Below are positions 51,948 through 62,000 of a stretch of DNA of 62,000 nt, in pieces; position 1 is the first letter of the stretch; each line of letters opens with the position of its first letter. Below the pieces are notes generated by a model that ran no database searches, had not been told where the DNA came from, and saw nothing but the letters and a program-made list of their open reading frames with translations. Both the position numbers and the translations under genes were made by a program. The DNA lies in contig CM022673.1 in NCBI GenBank assembly GCA_012295275.1, forward strand, positions 13,323,288 through 13,385,287, read 5' to 3'. The stretch comes from Chrysomallon squamiferum. Its lineage: Eukaryota; Mollusca; Gastropoda; Neomphalida; Peltospiridae.

Positions 51948-52965
51948 CAACCACTCACTACTGTATGAACTACAATGAGCAGACTAAACAGCAGCTAGCT
52001 AAAGTTGGTGCAAACAAAAACGAGAATGAAAAATAAACTAAAATGAAAAACTAAAAATGAACTGAAGAAAAAAGAACTTGAGAGATGGCCTCTACTGCAG
52101 CTCTGACAGTCAATGACTAATAATACTCGAGATCTAGTTGCTTATAACATAACAGTTACCTCCAGGTCCTGTTTTTTTGTCACGGCAGAGAGCAAGAGGC
52201 AGGATGAAGGAAGAAAAACAAACATGTTAATCCCTGCACCAGTATAGTCTTCTCAACCGTTTATTACCAGTTTATTATTAAAGAAGGCAGCAATAAAAAA
52301 TATATACATGTGAATTACCTAACACTGGATAATAAGCTAGGATAAGTAAGCATGAATTCATGAACAGTGGAAGATATTAGATAATATATATACATTCTGC
52401 AAAATGCAATCAAGTGCAAAAATAAATAGTTTAAATGATCAAGAAGAAAAAAAAAAAAAATGCAATCATTTGAACTCAACTATCATCCAAAATGTTTCAA
52501 AATTTTAATTTTGTTTTGGTTCTATTTGTTATTACTACTGTTTTATTAAATGTCATGCATTTAATAAAGTGCAAAGTATAATTTTAAATTTTGAACGTTA
52601 CATAGTCATGAATTCATGTGTCCACAAACACACGTGTGTCTGCAGTTTTAGTCTGTGTGTGTCCGTCAGACCATCTCGAAAGTTCATCAGAAGCACAGAG
52701 GTTTATCCAACAGCAAGACGAAATATAAAAATACTGACAAAAGGGATTAGCAGAGAGAAACAGAATTTGTTTAATCCACTGTAATCCATGGCAACGCAGT
52801 AACTGGGGGTGGCAGGGTGCATCAGAAAAAAAAAGTTTAGTCATTTTGTCTGGCAATTACTACTTTATGAGTAGCATTGTTAGTTATTTTTGACTTAATT
52901 TTTTTATTTATTTATTTTTTTTTTTTTTAAAGGTTTGTTTAAATAAGAAAAATAATTATGTTTCC

Positions 52966-52996
<31 letters not shown>

Positions 52997-55900
52997 GAAG
53001 AAATAAGTGATGTAATAAATATACAAATAAATAATAAAAAATTTTTAAAATTCTCATACGAAATTGGTAAGGACACAAATACAGTTTAAATAAATTTATT
53101 TATGAAAAAAAAAAAAATAATAATAATAATAATAATAAAATAAATAAATAAATAAATAAATAAATAAATTATTATAACACTGAAAACATAACCAGTGGAT
53201 TTTGTCTGTCTGCAGATGACTGAGGTTTTTACATACTTGAAATCTAGTTTTTTTTGTATGTGCATTTATTCAACTAGAGTATTAATATTTAAATTAATAA
53301 AAATTTTAACTTAGTTCTACACATTTACAAAACAGTCTGCCAAATTATGTGCACAAGAAAGTAAAATGTATGCTTGCAGTGTAAAAAAATTCAACATTAT
53401 GTAATATTTATCTACATAAAACCTTTTAGGGTGAAACTCATAGCCAGTTTTTAAAGAACAAATTTTGAGTGAAAAAAACAGAAGATATTTATTTATTTTT
53501 AGATATACAATTTAATAATATTAATAATAATAAAATATAAATATATTTTAATCTGGTGCCTTTTCTTTCAAGAAAGGAAAATGTAAATTTACATAAAATA
53601 AATTATAAAATGTTTTTTGAGGACAATATTTCATCTTTCTAAATCTTATGAAGCATGGCCTTATTTTTAGAAACGGCAATTTAGATTGTAAAGTGCAACA
53701 GCATAAGCAAACTGAGTGTCCAAAACCATAACAAAATGAGCTAACATTTTCTTTTCTTTATTTGTTTTTAATATTATTTATTTATTTAAAAAGAAGAAAA
53801 AATTGTAATAACAGAAAAATAATTAATCAGACTGTGTTTGAAAATACTGAATGGATTAGCTAAGAAGGCAGGTAGCAAATAAATGAGAGCAAAACGGGTT
53901 TAAAACATGCACACGACATCTGACAAGCAATGTATAATAAAACTGGCAAATTAATAATTGTAAGTCAAGGTCAAATGTGGGCAGCTGTAACACATACATA
54001 ATGAATTAACAGGTAAGTAACATTATCAATATTTACTTAAGAAGAACAACAAAACGTAAACAAAACAACACCAAATGTTTCCTTTCCACTTTTAAATGAG
54101 TTTTATTATTATTATTTTTACTATTATTGTTATTTTAAAATTCATAACCAAAGCACTTCAAATATTCTTGTTTGAATTTGAATTGAGATTTGTAACCTAT
54201 ACACTGCCAGAATTTCTGTTTTAGTTCTTTCAACTATGTTTTCAAAATTTATCATTAAGTTTTAAAAACAATTATCCTGCTAGATCTGTATAAAAATATT
54301 AAATTCAAAAATCAGCCTCTGTATGTTTATTAAATTAAATTTCTATTAAAAATATCTCGGCATGTAACAAACTAAAATATTCGTCTTAAGACAAGCATCA
54401 GATACAGACAACTCAGTATAAGAATATGGTGACAAAAGCAGACCACATATAATCACATATTAATATTTCAGAGTGTATGTATAGTTACAAATGAACAAAT
54501 CATATGCCCTGGACCACAAGACAACCCATTTCAATATATAAACATAAAACTCAACATGTCACTTTGGGAAGGTCAAAAGGACAAAATCTATACCCCAACC
54601 TCCAAAAAAAAAAAAAATAATAATAATAATTATAATAATAATAAATAAATAAAAAAATAAAAAAATAATAATAAAAAAAAATAAAATAAAAAAATAAAAG
54701 GTACTAATATTTGACAGAACTGGGGTGTGTAACTACATGTATCACTAATACTGTGACCATACTTCTGACATTTGTCTAACAAATTTAGAGTGTCATAATA
54801 ATATAATTTCTATTCATTAATTCTTTTGATTTCTTGTGTTACAAAATGTGTTTAAGCAGATCAGCAACAACAAAATAATAATAATGATTAAATCAAATTA
54901 AAAAATCTACAGAATTGTCAGTTTCTGCATCAATAAAAAAAAAACCTAGTTAATACAGTCCTTAATAAAATTTAATTAAAAAAAAAAAAAAAAAAAAAAA
55001 ACCAACCAAAAAAACACCACTAATAAATATAATAAACAAATAAAATTTTCCGATTCAATATTCTGATGAAGTTTTTATTTACTTTGTAATTATCATTAAT
55101 GTTTACTTTGTTTCAAAACAAGAAGCTTTTGCCAGTTATATTACACACTAAGCCATTCACACAGCCACATCACATGCAGGATCTGAGGAGACCACAGGAG
55201 AAATAATTTAAATGCAGGAGCTTAAAAAAGTTAAAACAGTTTCAAAAACGTAACAAGGCGTAATATTGAGACAAAATTTTTCCAACACTGATGTTTTTCA
55301 AAAAAAAGAAATGTTACGCTTAACAGATTGTGAAGTACAACCATATATCTGGTTTTAAAGAGAAGTTTTAAGAAGAAAAAAACCAAACCTCTTCCTCCAA
55401 AAAACCCCAATTAACATAAAAAGAATGGAAATTAAAAAATAAAACAAACCTAAAAACCCTAGTTATACAGTTCTATGTACTAGATAGTTCTGTATGAAAA
55501 ATAAATTGTGAAATTTAAAAAAAAAAACTATATTGTTGGTAGGGACTTAAATAAAATTAAAAAAAAAAATATAAAAAAATAAAAAAAAAAAAAATAAAAA
55601 TAATCATGAAAATAAAAATAAATAAATAAAATAAAATGAAATAAAAAGTATACAAGAAAGAGAAAGAAAAAATTAAGATAAAATCAGATCAATTAATTCA
55701 GAAATATATTTTTCCAATTTCATCTCTGCACATTTCTGTTACAAAATGACAGAGAATGCAAATTACTTCAGCACTGATTATCAAGGGAAGAAATGTTTTG
55801 TAAAAACAAAAACACTGAACGAAGAGGCTCCAGTATAAACTAACATATGAGATGGTCTGAGCAACCAGTTGTGTCGAAAGTCATAAGCTTAATACACAAT

Positions 55901-58900
55901 ACTGACAGAAGAAAATACGAGCAGATTATTAATATTATTATTATTTTTTTTTTGACACAGAATAAAGCTGTATAAGGCTTAACTGTAATTTCACACATAA
56001 AACAACATGCTATATTATGGTCTTAGTTTTAAATTTAAAAAAAAAAAAAAAAATGTGCCATAGAAATTAAAAATTCCATGCTGCTCATTCAAAATTGTAA
56101 GTAAGAAATTTAATAAAATTTACAATTTATCTTTACATTATTACATTAAAAAAAAAAACATAAATAAAAAATGTATTAAAGAAAATAAACATTTTTACAG
56201 AAATTTAATACATATCTGATAAATTTTGCAATAGAAAATATTCCATTTTAAGAAAAATATAAATATATTTATATTAATTAAAATGACTATGATGTTTAAT
56301 TAACTATGATAAAAATTTCACATTTGTTACATCTGATAGATAAAAGTTACACTTTTTGTGGCAGCTTACCTTGCTGTTGGCCAGCAGAAGACCGATCCCC
56401 TCCATGCACACCTGAAGCAACCCACCCTGACCTGTCTTTAGGTCCTGCACTGGAAACTCCCCACCTAATTCAGGACCTGTGGCCGGTAAAAACAGAAAAG
56501 TTTATTTGTTTCTGATTTAAAATCTCTAAACTGTATTAAACGTTTTAGAATATTAAAAACAGCCTGCTAAAAACAATATATTTAATGCACACATTGTACA
56601 ATTACAAGAAATTATGCTTGCAGTATTAAATGTTCAAATCAGCAGATTTGTCTTCAGGAAACTCTATATACATGTAAAATTTAAAAATTAAAAAATGGTG
56701 TAAGGGGAGATAATCTATTAGAAAATGGCTATTAAATCAACAGTAAATAAACTATTTAAAAGCACAAAAAAACTTAGTCTTATCATACCTGGTAATTTAC
56801 CAGCATTTCTAGATGCTGCTTTCTCCATTGATTCTTTTACGCAGAAATATAGCTCTCGACACTGCAATTAAATCACATTTATTTTTATAATAACACTAAA
56901 AATAACAGTCATACCATTAATAATAACCTTAAAAATGACTGAATTCTGAGCTTAAAGTAATTTTCATGAAGAGGAATTTTTTATTATTACCTACTGTGTA
57001 TTGTTTATATGGATTATCATGTAATCAGAAATCAATAGAGTTTTTGATTCATCAAGCATCTGGTACTGGCTAGACAGAAAACTGCCCGACAGATATCAAT
57101 GTAGGACTTGATTTATCTATATCCACTGAACTACATAACCTGTTCCACTTCAACGTAAACATATAATAATAATTCAAAACCCAAAATGGACTACAGTCTG
57201 CACCAGATTAATATATAATACTAATTTAAAGCACAGTTATATTATAATTACCTTTTTAGTGTAGAACTGATTGAGCTGGACTTTGTCACCCTGTTTTCTC
57301 CACAGGCAGAGAACCTTTGTTTTGGGACAGTATGTCATGTTGACAAGTTTTTCAAACCACCACCGATCGTGTATAGTACCTGTAACACTCCTCAACAACA
57401 AACAGTCGTCACAAACCTGAAACAGTTACAGTTTAAATCAAACCTGTACAGCTATCCTCTCAGTCACAAAAACAGTGATAAAACTCTCACATTACTTAGC
57501 TGATAATATAAAGGAAGTATCAATATTCAACATCTGCCATCACTTATTTCAGTACAGTTTATTAAAGTGTATGTAAGCTCTGTCATCAGTCTTTCTATCT
57601 CTCTCATCTTTCTTTGAGATTATTTACCTTTCTTTCCCTCCCATACTCCATCTAATTTAATATAAAGTACTAATGTTCAAAGAAAACATTTAATAAATTA
57701 ATATAAAAATACACATAGATAATCATTTAATTTTATCATGTATGTGAGATCACAATAAAACCAGTGCTAAAATTAGATTTATTACTCACCTCCATGAACA
57801 ACATATCACCGGAGTTATCTGTGCCCCAGTGAACAGTGAATGACTGTTTCTGCATCTGACGACTGGACAAAGGTCGGAGGTCAATGTCATTTCCATACTG
57901 TGTAATAAAAGAAACACAACATTTTTTTATTACTCCATGTCAATTATTTTAGATTTTAGCCTTTTTTTTTTTTGGACAAAATCAGTTTAGAGATTATTTT
58001 TAAGATTGCTTCCCCTGACTGTTTCACAAGTGTAGGTAAGAGTTACTTTTCTTGCATATCTTTAGTGAATAAATATTATACATTTTAAATTTAAAAGCAG
58101 TTATTAAACAAACGCAGTCAAATATGTGTCTGTGTCTATGTGTATGTTGCTACGTAATTATATACTTTGTTAGGTTTATCTCAAACATCTTTCTTATCTC
58201 ACATACTTTGTTCTGTCATTTCTGCACGTATGCCTTAATCAGAAATATTTTTTTTTGCCTTTAAACAGAGATAATAAAAATTATGATTAAAAAATCACTT
58301 ACCAGATTATTAATCTGATCAAGAAGGTTGTTGACATCCTGACTGTAGAGGAGTCCAATGTGAGACTTTCCCAGCAGTCGACGAACTTTACGTCTTGTGT
58401 CTGTCTTGTTGACATTCATCATCACCATGAACCCAACAAGGTTATACAGCATGTATGACAACAGTCGATCTTCATCATGCTCTAGTCGCTTTCTCTCCTG
58501 ATCACCCAGCGAGCGGTATCTAGTCAGTTTTAAAAATTGTACAACATTTCGTAAATATTAATGCTTTCTCTTGCATTATAATTATGCTACTATTTCAAGT
58601 GTTCCATTCTTTACAGAACACAATTATTTTGTAATGACAGGAAATCCCTTTAATCAAAATTACCTTGTTTATCTATAAAGTACATGAAAAAATTCAATTG
58701 TTTAAAATATCAACCTTTACCAAACTGATTTGATTTATGAATTTTTCCTTATAAAAGCAAAAAAATAAAAATACTGTGAATAAAAGAACAAAAACAATAC
58801 AGTGGTATCTTGAGTCACGAAACAAATTAATTGGCAAAATACTGCACAACACAACAGAAATGCTTTCACAGGGAGGTAACCACATGAAGTAAATGAGTGA

Positions 58901-60552
58901 GATGTGGGATGCTGGGCAGATGTTGTTTTGTTTGATTTGCCAACTAGCGGCAGTATATTTGAAGCTCGCTCATAATTCAGATTTTGGCTCACAATGCAAA
59001 GCAAAAAATCTACCAGGCAACTGCTCGTAACTCAGAACACTTGTAAGAAGGTGCACTGGTAAGTCAAGCTACCACTGTAATGATAATTTCTCAGAACTGT
59101 TACCTCTCCATCATCTCTGATGGCCTCTGGTCCATGCCAATGATGTCACGTTCCTGAGCTACAGCATCAAGAAACAGATCTTCCCAGAACTGCAGTTGAT
59201 CCCACAGTCTGCTGCGTTCCTTTCCTAGGAGAAACAAATAATTTATTTAAAAACCTTACTTAATCAACAACTTGAAGAAAGAAGTAACTAGTTAATTATT
59301 AAAACAGTTAAAATCAATGATTCTACAAACAGACCTAATTTAACTTCTAACCACAAAGTGAACACACTAAATTATTAATTAAGCACACAGAGAGAGAAAC
59401 AATAAATTGTATAACATAATAAAAAAGATATATTTAAGTAGCATTGTTATATGTGCAGTTTTCATTGGGGTTTTTTGATACAAGAGTTACTAACCAAGCA
59501 TTCCTTCAAACAGGTAGGTTTTGACAACATTTGTGTTCTGCTGTAGTAAAGCGGTGTTTATCAGTTTTCCATCCGTGTAGCGGTAACCAACACTCAAACT
59601 GCTCTTTGCACTCCACGAACTCGGAGAACGATTTCTCTTGTTGAATCTCATCACCTAGATTAAACATTTCTTCTTAGTAACATTATTAACTTGTTATCTT
59701 TATTTATTATATATATATATATTTTTTTTTTTAATACATAAATTATCTTAATTTATAAAGAACATATTATGTTTACAACTAATTTTGAAGAAAACCAGAA
59801 ATATATAAAATCAATATTACCGCTAAAGAAATTTAATCTCTTCTTCACAAATTTTTTAATATCGAATAAAATTATTATTCTGTTTTATGATAATCACAAT
59901 TTGAATTTCTAGTAAAAAAAAAAATCCCACAAAAAACACAAATAATAAACAAATAAATAAATAAATAAATAACACTAACAAAAACAACCATAAAACATGC
60001 TTCACAATAATCTCTAAGTTCTAAATAATTTTTCATCATTATTTTTGAGTAAAAAGTGTAATAAAATATGTTTTATTTGTGTTTTTTTAGCAAAAATTAT
60101 ATAACTGTCACATACCCCTGATGATTCCATTTCACTGTCACTGAGTGCACTGCGTATGGAGTGATGATTAATACGAGATCGTTTTCTGTGTTCATCGTCT
60201 TTCTCAGAACTAGTGCTCACCAGCGTACTGGCCTCGGAGATTTCAGAGTCCATGCTGTTGAACTTATCAAGTCTCTGTGACTTCAACAACTCCTTGTTTC
60301 GCACCATGTCATGCATCATGTCACCAGACCGTGCTGACATGGTTGACTGATCCAGATCAGTCACAATGATATCACAAGTTCGTGCCGGAGCAGGAGGAGC
60401 TGAGGATGGGGGTGGTTTGCCCACATTTTTGTTCAGGTCTATCACCTGCCTTGTGGAACCCCCACCGGAATTGTCTGAGTGCCCACTGCTGTCTGACATC
60501 ACCGGGATTTCTAAATTCTCAAACTCATCTCCATTGACAATAACTGGTGACC
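42315..60552 (-). CDS. MADD: MADD / Rab3 GEF (DENN/MADD), C-terminal part, 11 exons, 5' end outside window
   Basis: Joined exons: 60552-60116, 59654-59495, 59224-59104, 58519-58303, 57897-57790, 57416-57252, 56861-56789, 56476-56370, 50662-50590, 47478-47432, 42392-42315. All are GT-AG with matching phases, giving 527 complete codons plus TGA. MADD is a cytosolic DENN-domain guanine-nucleotide exchange factor for Rab3/Rab27 on secretory vesicles. The name comes from a weak death-domain similarity in the C-terminal half that binds TNF receptor 1. Family-specific strings seen are [106 protein letters not shown] and [14 protein letters not shown]. Vertebrate MADD has about 1,600 residues, so roughly the last third is present. 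The DENN modules should lie above 62000. The tail after SYIAA is short (GMEHRKQS). The first eight exons are tightly packed, while the last three introns are 3-6 kb each. Confidence 0.95.
42530..42850. repeat. Minisatellite with 22-bp unit ACTAGAAGTATTGTCTAAATG
   Basis: At least three near-perfect units lie in 42650-42730 (TGACTAGAAGTATTGTCT). Decayed copies on both sides reach about 42530 and 42850. It lies directly upstream (sense direction) of the terminal MADD exon. Confidence 0.7.
44469..44501. repeat. (TA)n microsatellite in a MADD intron
   Basis: About 16 TA units. A longer palindromic (TA)n lies at 45497-45539. Confidence 0.9.
45928..46376. mobile_element. Second TA-flanked MITE candidate in a MADD intron
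   Basis: Element 45930-46374 has imperfect terminal inverted repeats: AGGGAAACTGGGGAC at the left, and the reverse complement of GTCCTCAGTTTCCCCC at the right. TA lies directly outside both ends. The interior is GC-richer than the intron around it and has no transposase frame. The family is not recognised. Confidence 0.55.
47432..47478 (-). CDS. MADD: MADD exon j (47 nt)
   Basis: A short exon with acceptor TTTCCTTTCAG and donor GTGAGT. It encodes [20 protein letters not shown](S/T)xM is a conserved MADD tail motif, and the phases fit both neighbours exactly. Confidence 0.9.
47479..50589 (-). other. MADD: MADD intron
   Basis: 3.1 kb with (GA)n at 47624-47698, CA and TTTA tracts at 48700-48765 and ACAG/GA repeats at 49633-49672. 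No exon is seen. Confidence 0.75.
47624..47698. repeat. (GA)n microsatellite in a MADD intron
   Basis: About 36 GA units with one ATA interruption, 146 bp upstream (sense direction) of the 47-nt MADD exon. Confidence 0.93.
50590..50662 (-). CDS. MADD: MADD exon i
   Basis: 73 nt with acceptor TCTTTCAG and donor GTAAGG. It encodes [17 protein letters not shown] and IFVLEEY, matching the known MADD order directly after exon h. It lies 5.7 kb away. Confidence 0.93.
50663..56369 (-). other. MADD: Largest MADD intron
   Basis: 5.7 kb, A-rich on the plus strand, with many A runs. A possible 9-nt microexon (52160-52168) is reported as a finding. Otherwise nothing coding is seen. Confidence 0.75.
51901..51945. 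repeat. (CAGA)n microsatellite
   Basis: About ten CAGA units. A similar ACAG/GA tract lies at 49633-49672. Confidence 0.9.
56370..56476 (-). CDS. MADD: MADD exon h
   Basis: 107 nt with acceptor GGCCACAG and donor GTAAGC. It encodes [18 protein letters not shown] and [17 protein letters not shown], ending in phase 0. Confidence 0.95.
56789..56861 (-). CDS. MADD: MADD exon g
   Basis: 73 nt with acceptor AATTGCAG and donor GTATGA. It encodes [20 protein letters not shown]. Confidence 0.94.
57252..57416 (-). CDS. MADD: MADD exon f
   Basis: 165 nt, phase 0 to 0, with acceptor TGTTTCAG and donor GTAATT. It encodes [20 protein letters not shown] and [18 protein letters not shown], the most conserved C-terminal block of MADD. 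Confidence 0.96.
57790..57897 (-). CDS. MADD: MADD exon e
   Basis: 108 nt, phase 0 to 0, with acceptor TTACACAG and donor GTGAGT. It encodes [20 protein letters not shown] and [14 protein letters not shown]. Confidence 0.95.
58303..58519 (-). CDS. MADD: MADD exon d
   Basis: 217 nt with acceptor GACTAG and donor GTAAGT. It encodes [37 protein letters not shown] and [15 protein letters not shown]. This is the strongly conserved core just before the death-domain-like part. Confidence 0.96.
58798..59079. mobile_element. TA-flanked MITE (Tc1/mariner-pogo style) in a MADD intron
   Basis: Element 58800-59077 starts CAGTGGTATCTTGAGTCAC and ends with the inverted form (GTAAGTCAAGCTACCACTG), about 17 of 19 positions matching. 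Each end is flanked by a TA dinucleotide, the target of Tc1/mariner-type elements. At about 278 bp with no intact coding frame, it is a nonautonomous copy. Confidence 0.72.
59104..59224 (-). CDS. MADD: MADD exon c
   Basis: 121 nt with acceptor TCTCCTAG and donor GTAACA. It encodes [20 protein letters not shown] and [22 protein letters not shown]-like element ends 27 bp downstream of this exon in the intron. Confidence 0.94.
59495..59654 (-). CDS. MADD: MADD exon b
   Basis: 160 nt with acceptor AATCTAG and donor GTTAGT. It encodes [14 protein letters not shown], then [20 protein letters not shown]. The VMRFNK start is a MADD hallmark. Confidence 0.93.
60116..60552 (-). CDS. MADD: MADD exon a (Ser-rich variable region)
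   Basis: 437 nt with acceptor TTTTTTCCCAG and donor GTATGT. It encodes [20 protein letters not shown], a Ser/Gly-rich stretch, [11 protein letters not shown], and acidic serine clusters ([20 protein letters not shown]). This is low-complexity linker with many likely phosphosites. The acceptor tract is a T run joined to (TA)n. Confidence 0.88.
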
Positions 60553-60958
60553 CTGGGAAAAAAAAAAAAAAATATATATATATACAGAATTTTATTTTTT
60601 CTACCCACATTATTGTTAAAATAATATATACATATATAATTTATTTTTTTATTTACTCACTTATATCATTATTATTATTTTATTAATTGTTACTAAGGAA
60701 TAATATAATCAAATGAATGAAACAAAGAAAAATCATTTATATCCAAATATATGAAGATTAATTTATATTCAAAACAAAGAAAAATACCATTCACATGTAA
60801 ATGTACTATGAATAATGCATATTCAATTTAAGAAAAAGCATTTATAATTAAACAGTCTAATGGATAATGTATAAAGTAGTCATCACTTTAATTAGTAAAT
60901 CTGTTTAGTTTGGTTACTAAATGTTTGTAAAATTAAACATATATGTCTGGCTGTCTGC

Positions 60959-60961
60959 CTC

Positions 60962-60993
<32 letters not shown>
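60959..60993. repeat. (TATC)n microsatellite
   Basis: About eight CTAT units in the intron upstream of the first MADD exon in the window. Confidence 0.9.
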
Positions 60994-60994
<1 letters not shown>

Positions 60995-61689
60995 AATGAC
61001 AATAATAATGTGTAAAACTGAAAAACATAATAATAAATAAAAATGAATATTTTACACACACACACGCACACACACATTTAATCATCACCACATAATTTAG
61101 AATATATTTGATGTTTCACACAAAACTATTTAGCATTTAGTGACAAACCAAATTAATTTGTGAACAGAAACTATATGCAGCTGTTTCCATTTTATTATTA
61201 AAAACTATCAGGGGTCAAACCTGTAGGTGAATATTTACAATGTATTTGCTGACAACACACACCTTAAGTACTAACAAATACCAGGTCTCATTAGTATTAA
61301 TGAAAAATAAAGAATTTTATATGTATTAATTAACTTAGTAATTTACACATTCTCTTAGGCACACAGTTCAGTCATCTTTGATGTTATTAATGAACAAGAA
61401 GTCTACTGCAAAAAGGTTTAAGAGAGATTCAATGCTGGAAAACAGGTACAGAACTGCTATCAGAATGTGATGAAGTGATCACTTTGTGATTCTTTGATGG
61501 ATCCTCAGAATGAGGCAGTCACACTAGTGGAGGCTGTCAGAAAGTATGATCAATTTTGCTCTGAACATAACTGACGTATGTGAACTTTTGGCTATAGAAA
61601 CAATATTAAATATGAATATGCAGTAAAAAAAAAAATAATAATAATAAAAAAAAAAATGTTAAAAATGAATAATAACCAGTGAAAACTGC

Positions 61690-62000
61690 CATCAAGTAAT
61701 GAACAATCAGCAGTACAAAAACAAAATCAAGTAGAACAGCTTATGATAAACAACTGTCAAGTATGAATAAACTGCAGTACAAAAAACCATCAAGTATGAA
61801 CTGTTTGTGACAGAGAATTATCAAGTATAAACAACCTATATGTATGATGAGTCAGCCCAAAAACAATCATCAAGTATGATCAAGTATAAACAACCCACAA
61901 GTGTGAAGAATCCGCAACAGGAAACAATCAATAAGTATGATCAAGTATGATCAAGCATTATCAAGTATTTACAACCTACATATATGAAGAGTCGGCAACT
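61690..62000. repeat. Decayed tandem repeat with ATCAAGTATGA core, running off the window
   Basis: Multiple ATCAAGTATGA/ATCAAGTATAA cores occur. At 61845-62000 a longer unit of about 60-75 bp (AAACAATCATCAAGTATGA, TATAAACAACC, then GTGTGAAGAATCCGCAAC-like) is repeated. The array continues past the end. Confidence 0.65.

Larger units (their letters stand above)
60553..62000 (-). other. MADD: MADD intron sequence upstream of the first visible exon
   Basis: No exon is supported. It contains (TATC)n, a CA tract at 61056-61076 and the decayed tandem repeat at 61690-62000. The first visible exon starts with a split codon, so an upstream exon ending in phase 1 must lie beyond the window. Confidence 0.6.

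Noticed and set aside
58735-59004. Open frames between MADD exons
   Set aside because: They lie on the MITE-like element. No transposase motif is visible.
61370-61570. Possible extra MADD exon in a less AT-rich stretch
   Set aside because: All three minus-strand frames meet stops soon after the candidate acceptor, and no MADD motif is seen.

Overview
The window is eukaryotic DNA from an animal, most probably a mollusc. It is very AT-rich and full of simple repeats ((ATT)n, (TTTA)n, TATG, CA, CT and long A or T tracts). The only recoverable genes are split by GT-AG introns, and no prokaryotic feature is present. Mollusc, perhaps a gastropod, is inferred from the short intron sizes, the microsatellite style and three copies of a TTACCTCCCTT-type motif. 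It is not proven.

Three multi-exon genes were rebuilt by joining exons at splice sites. All three lie on the minus strand, so they read from right to left. (1) 5221-8516 is a complete coding region of 356 codons in 6 exons. It encodes a medium-chain dehydrogenase/reductase (alcohol dehydrogenase-like) that keeps the GAGGLG dinucleotide fold but has lost the zinc ligands. (2) 16905-20329 is a complete coding region of 412 codons in 8 exons. It encodes an ESE/ELF3-type ETS transcription factor with an N-terminal Pointed domain and a C-terminal ETS domain. A noncoding 5' exon and a CCAAT/kappaB promoter region lie at about 20757-20960. (3) 42315-60552 is the 3' part of MADD (DENN/MADD, Rab3 GEF), with 11 exons and 527 complete codons down to the stop. 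Its DENN-bearing 5' half lies beyond 62000.

Layout: 1-3.8 kb is intergenic. 3.85-9.7 kb holds the dehydrogenase gene with its putative 3' UTR and a weak 5' UTR exon. 9.8-16.0 kb is microsatellite-rich intergenic DNA with one diverged repeat pair. 16.0-20.9 kb holds the ETS gene. 21-35.7 kb is a gene-free, microsatellite-dense stretch that also holds a second kappaB palindrome. 35.7-42.3 kb is probably a very long MADD 3' UTR. 42.3-62 kb is MADD coding exons and introns, with two TA-flanked MITE-like insertions and several minisatellites.

The genes have no evident shared pathway; this is an ordinary stretch of animal chromosome. I found no new enzymatic or defence system. The observations most worth checking are the diverged end of the ETS recognition helix, the matching kappaB palindromes around the ETS promoter, the two MITE candidates, the long MADD 3' UTR and a possible 9-nt microexon.
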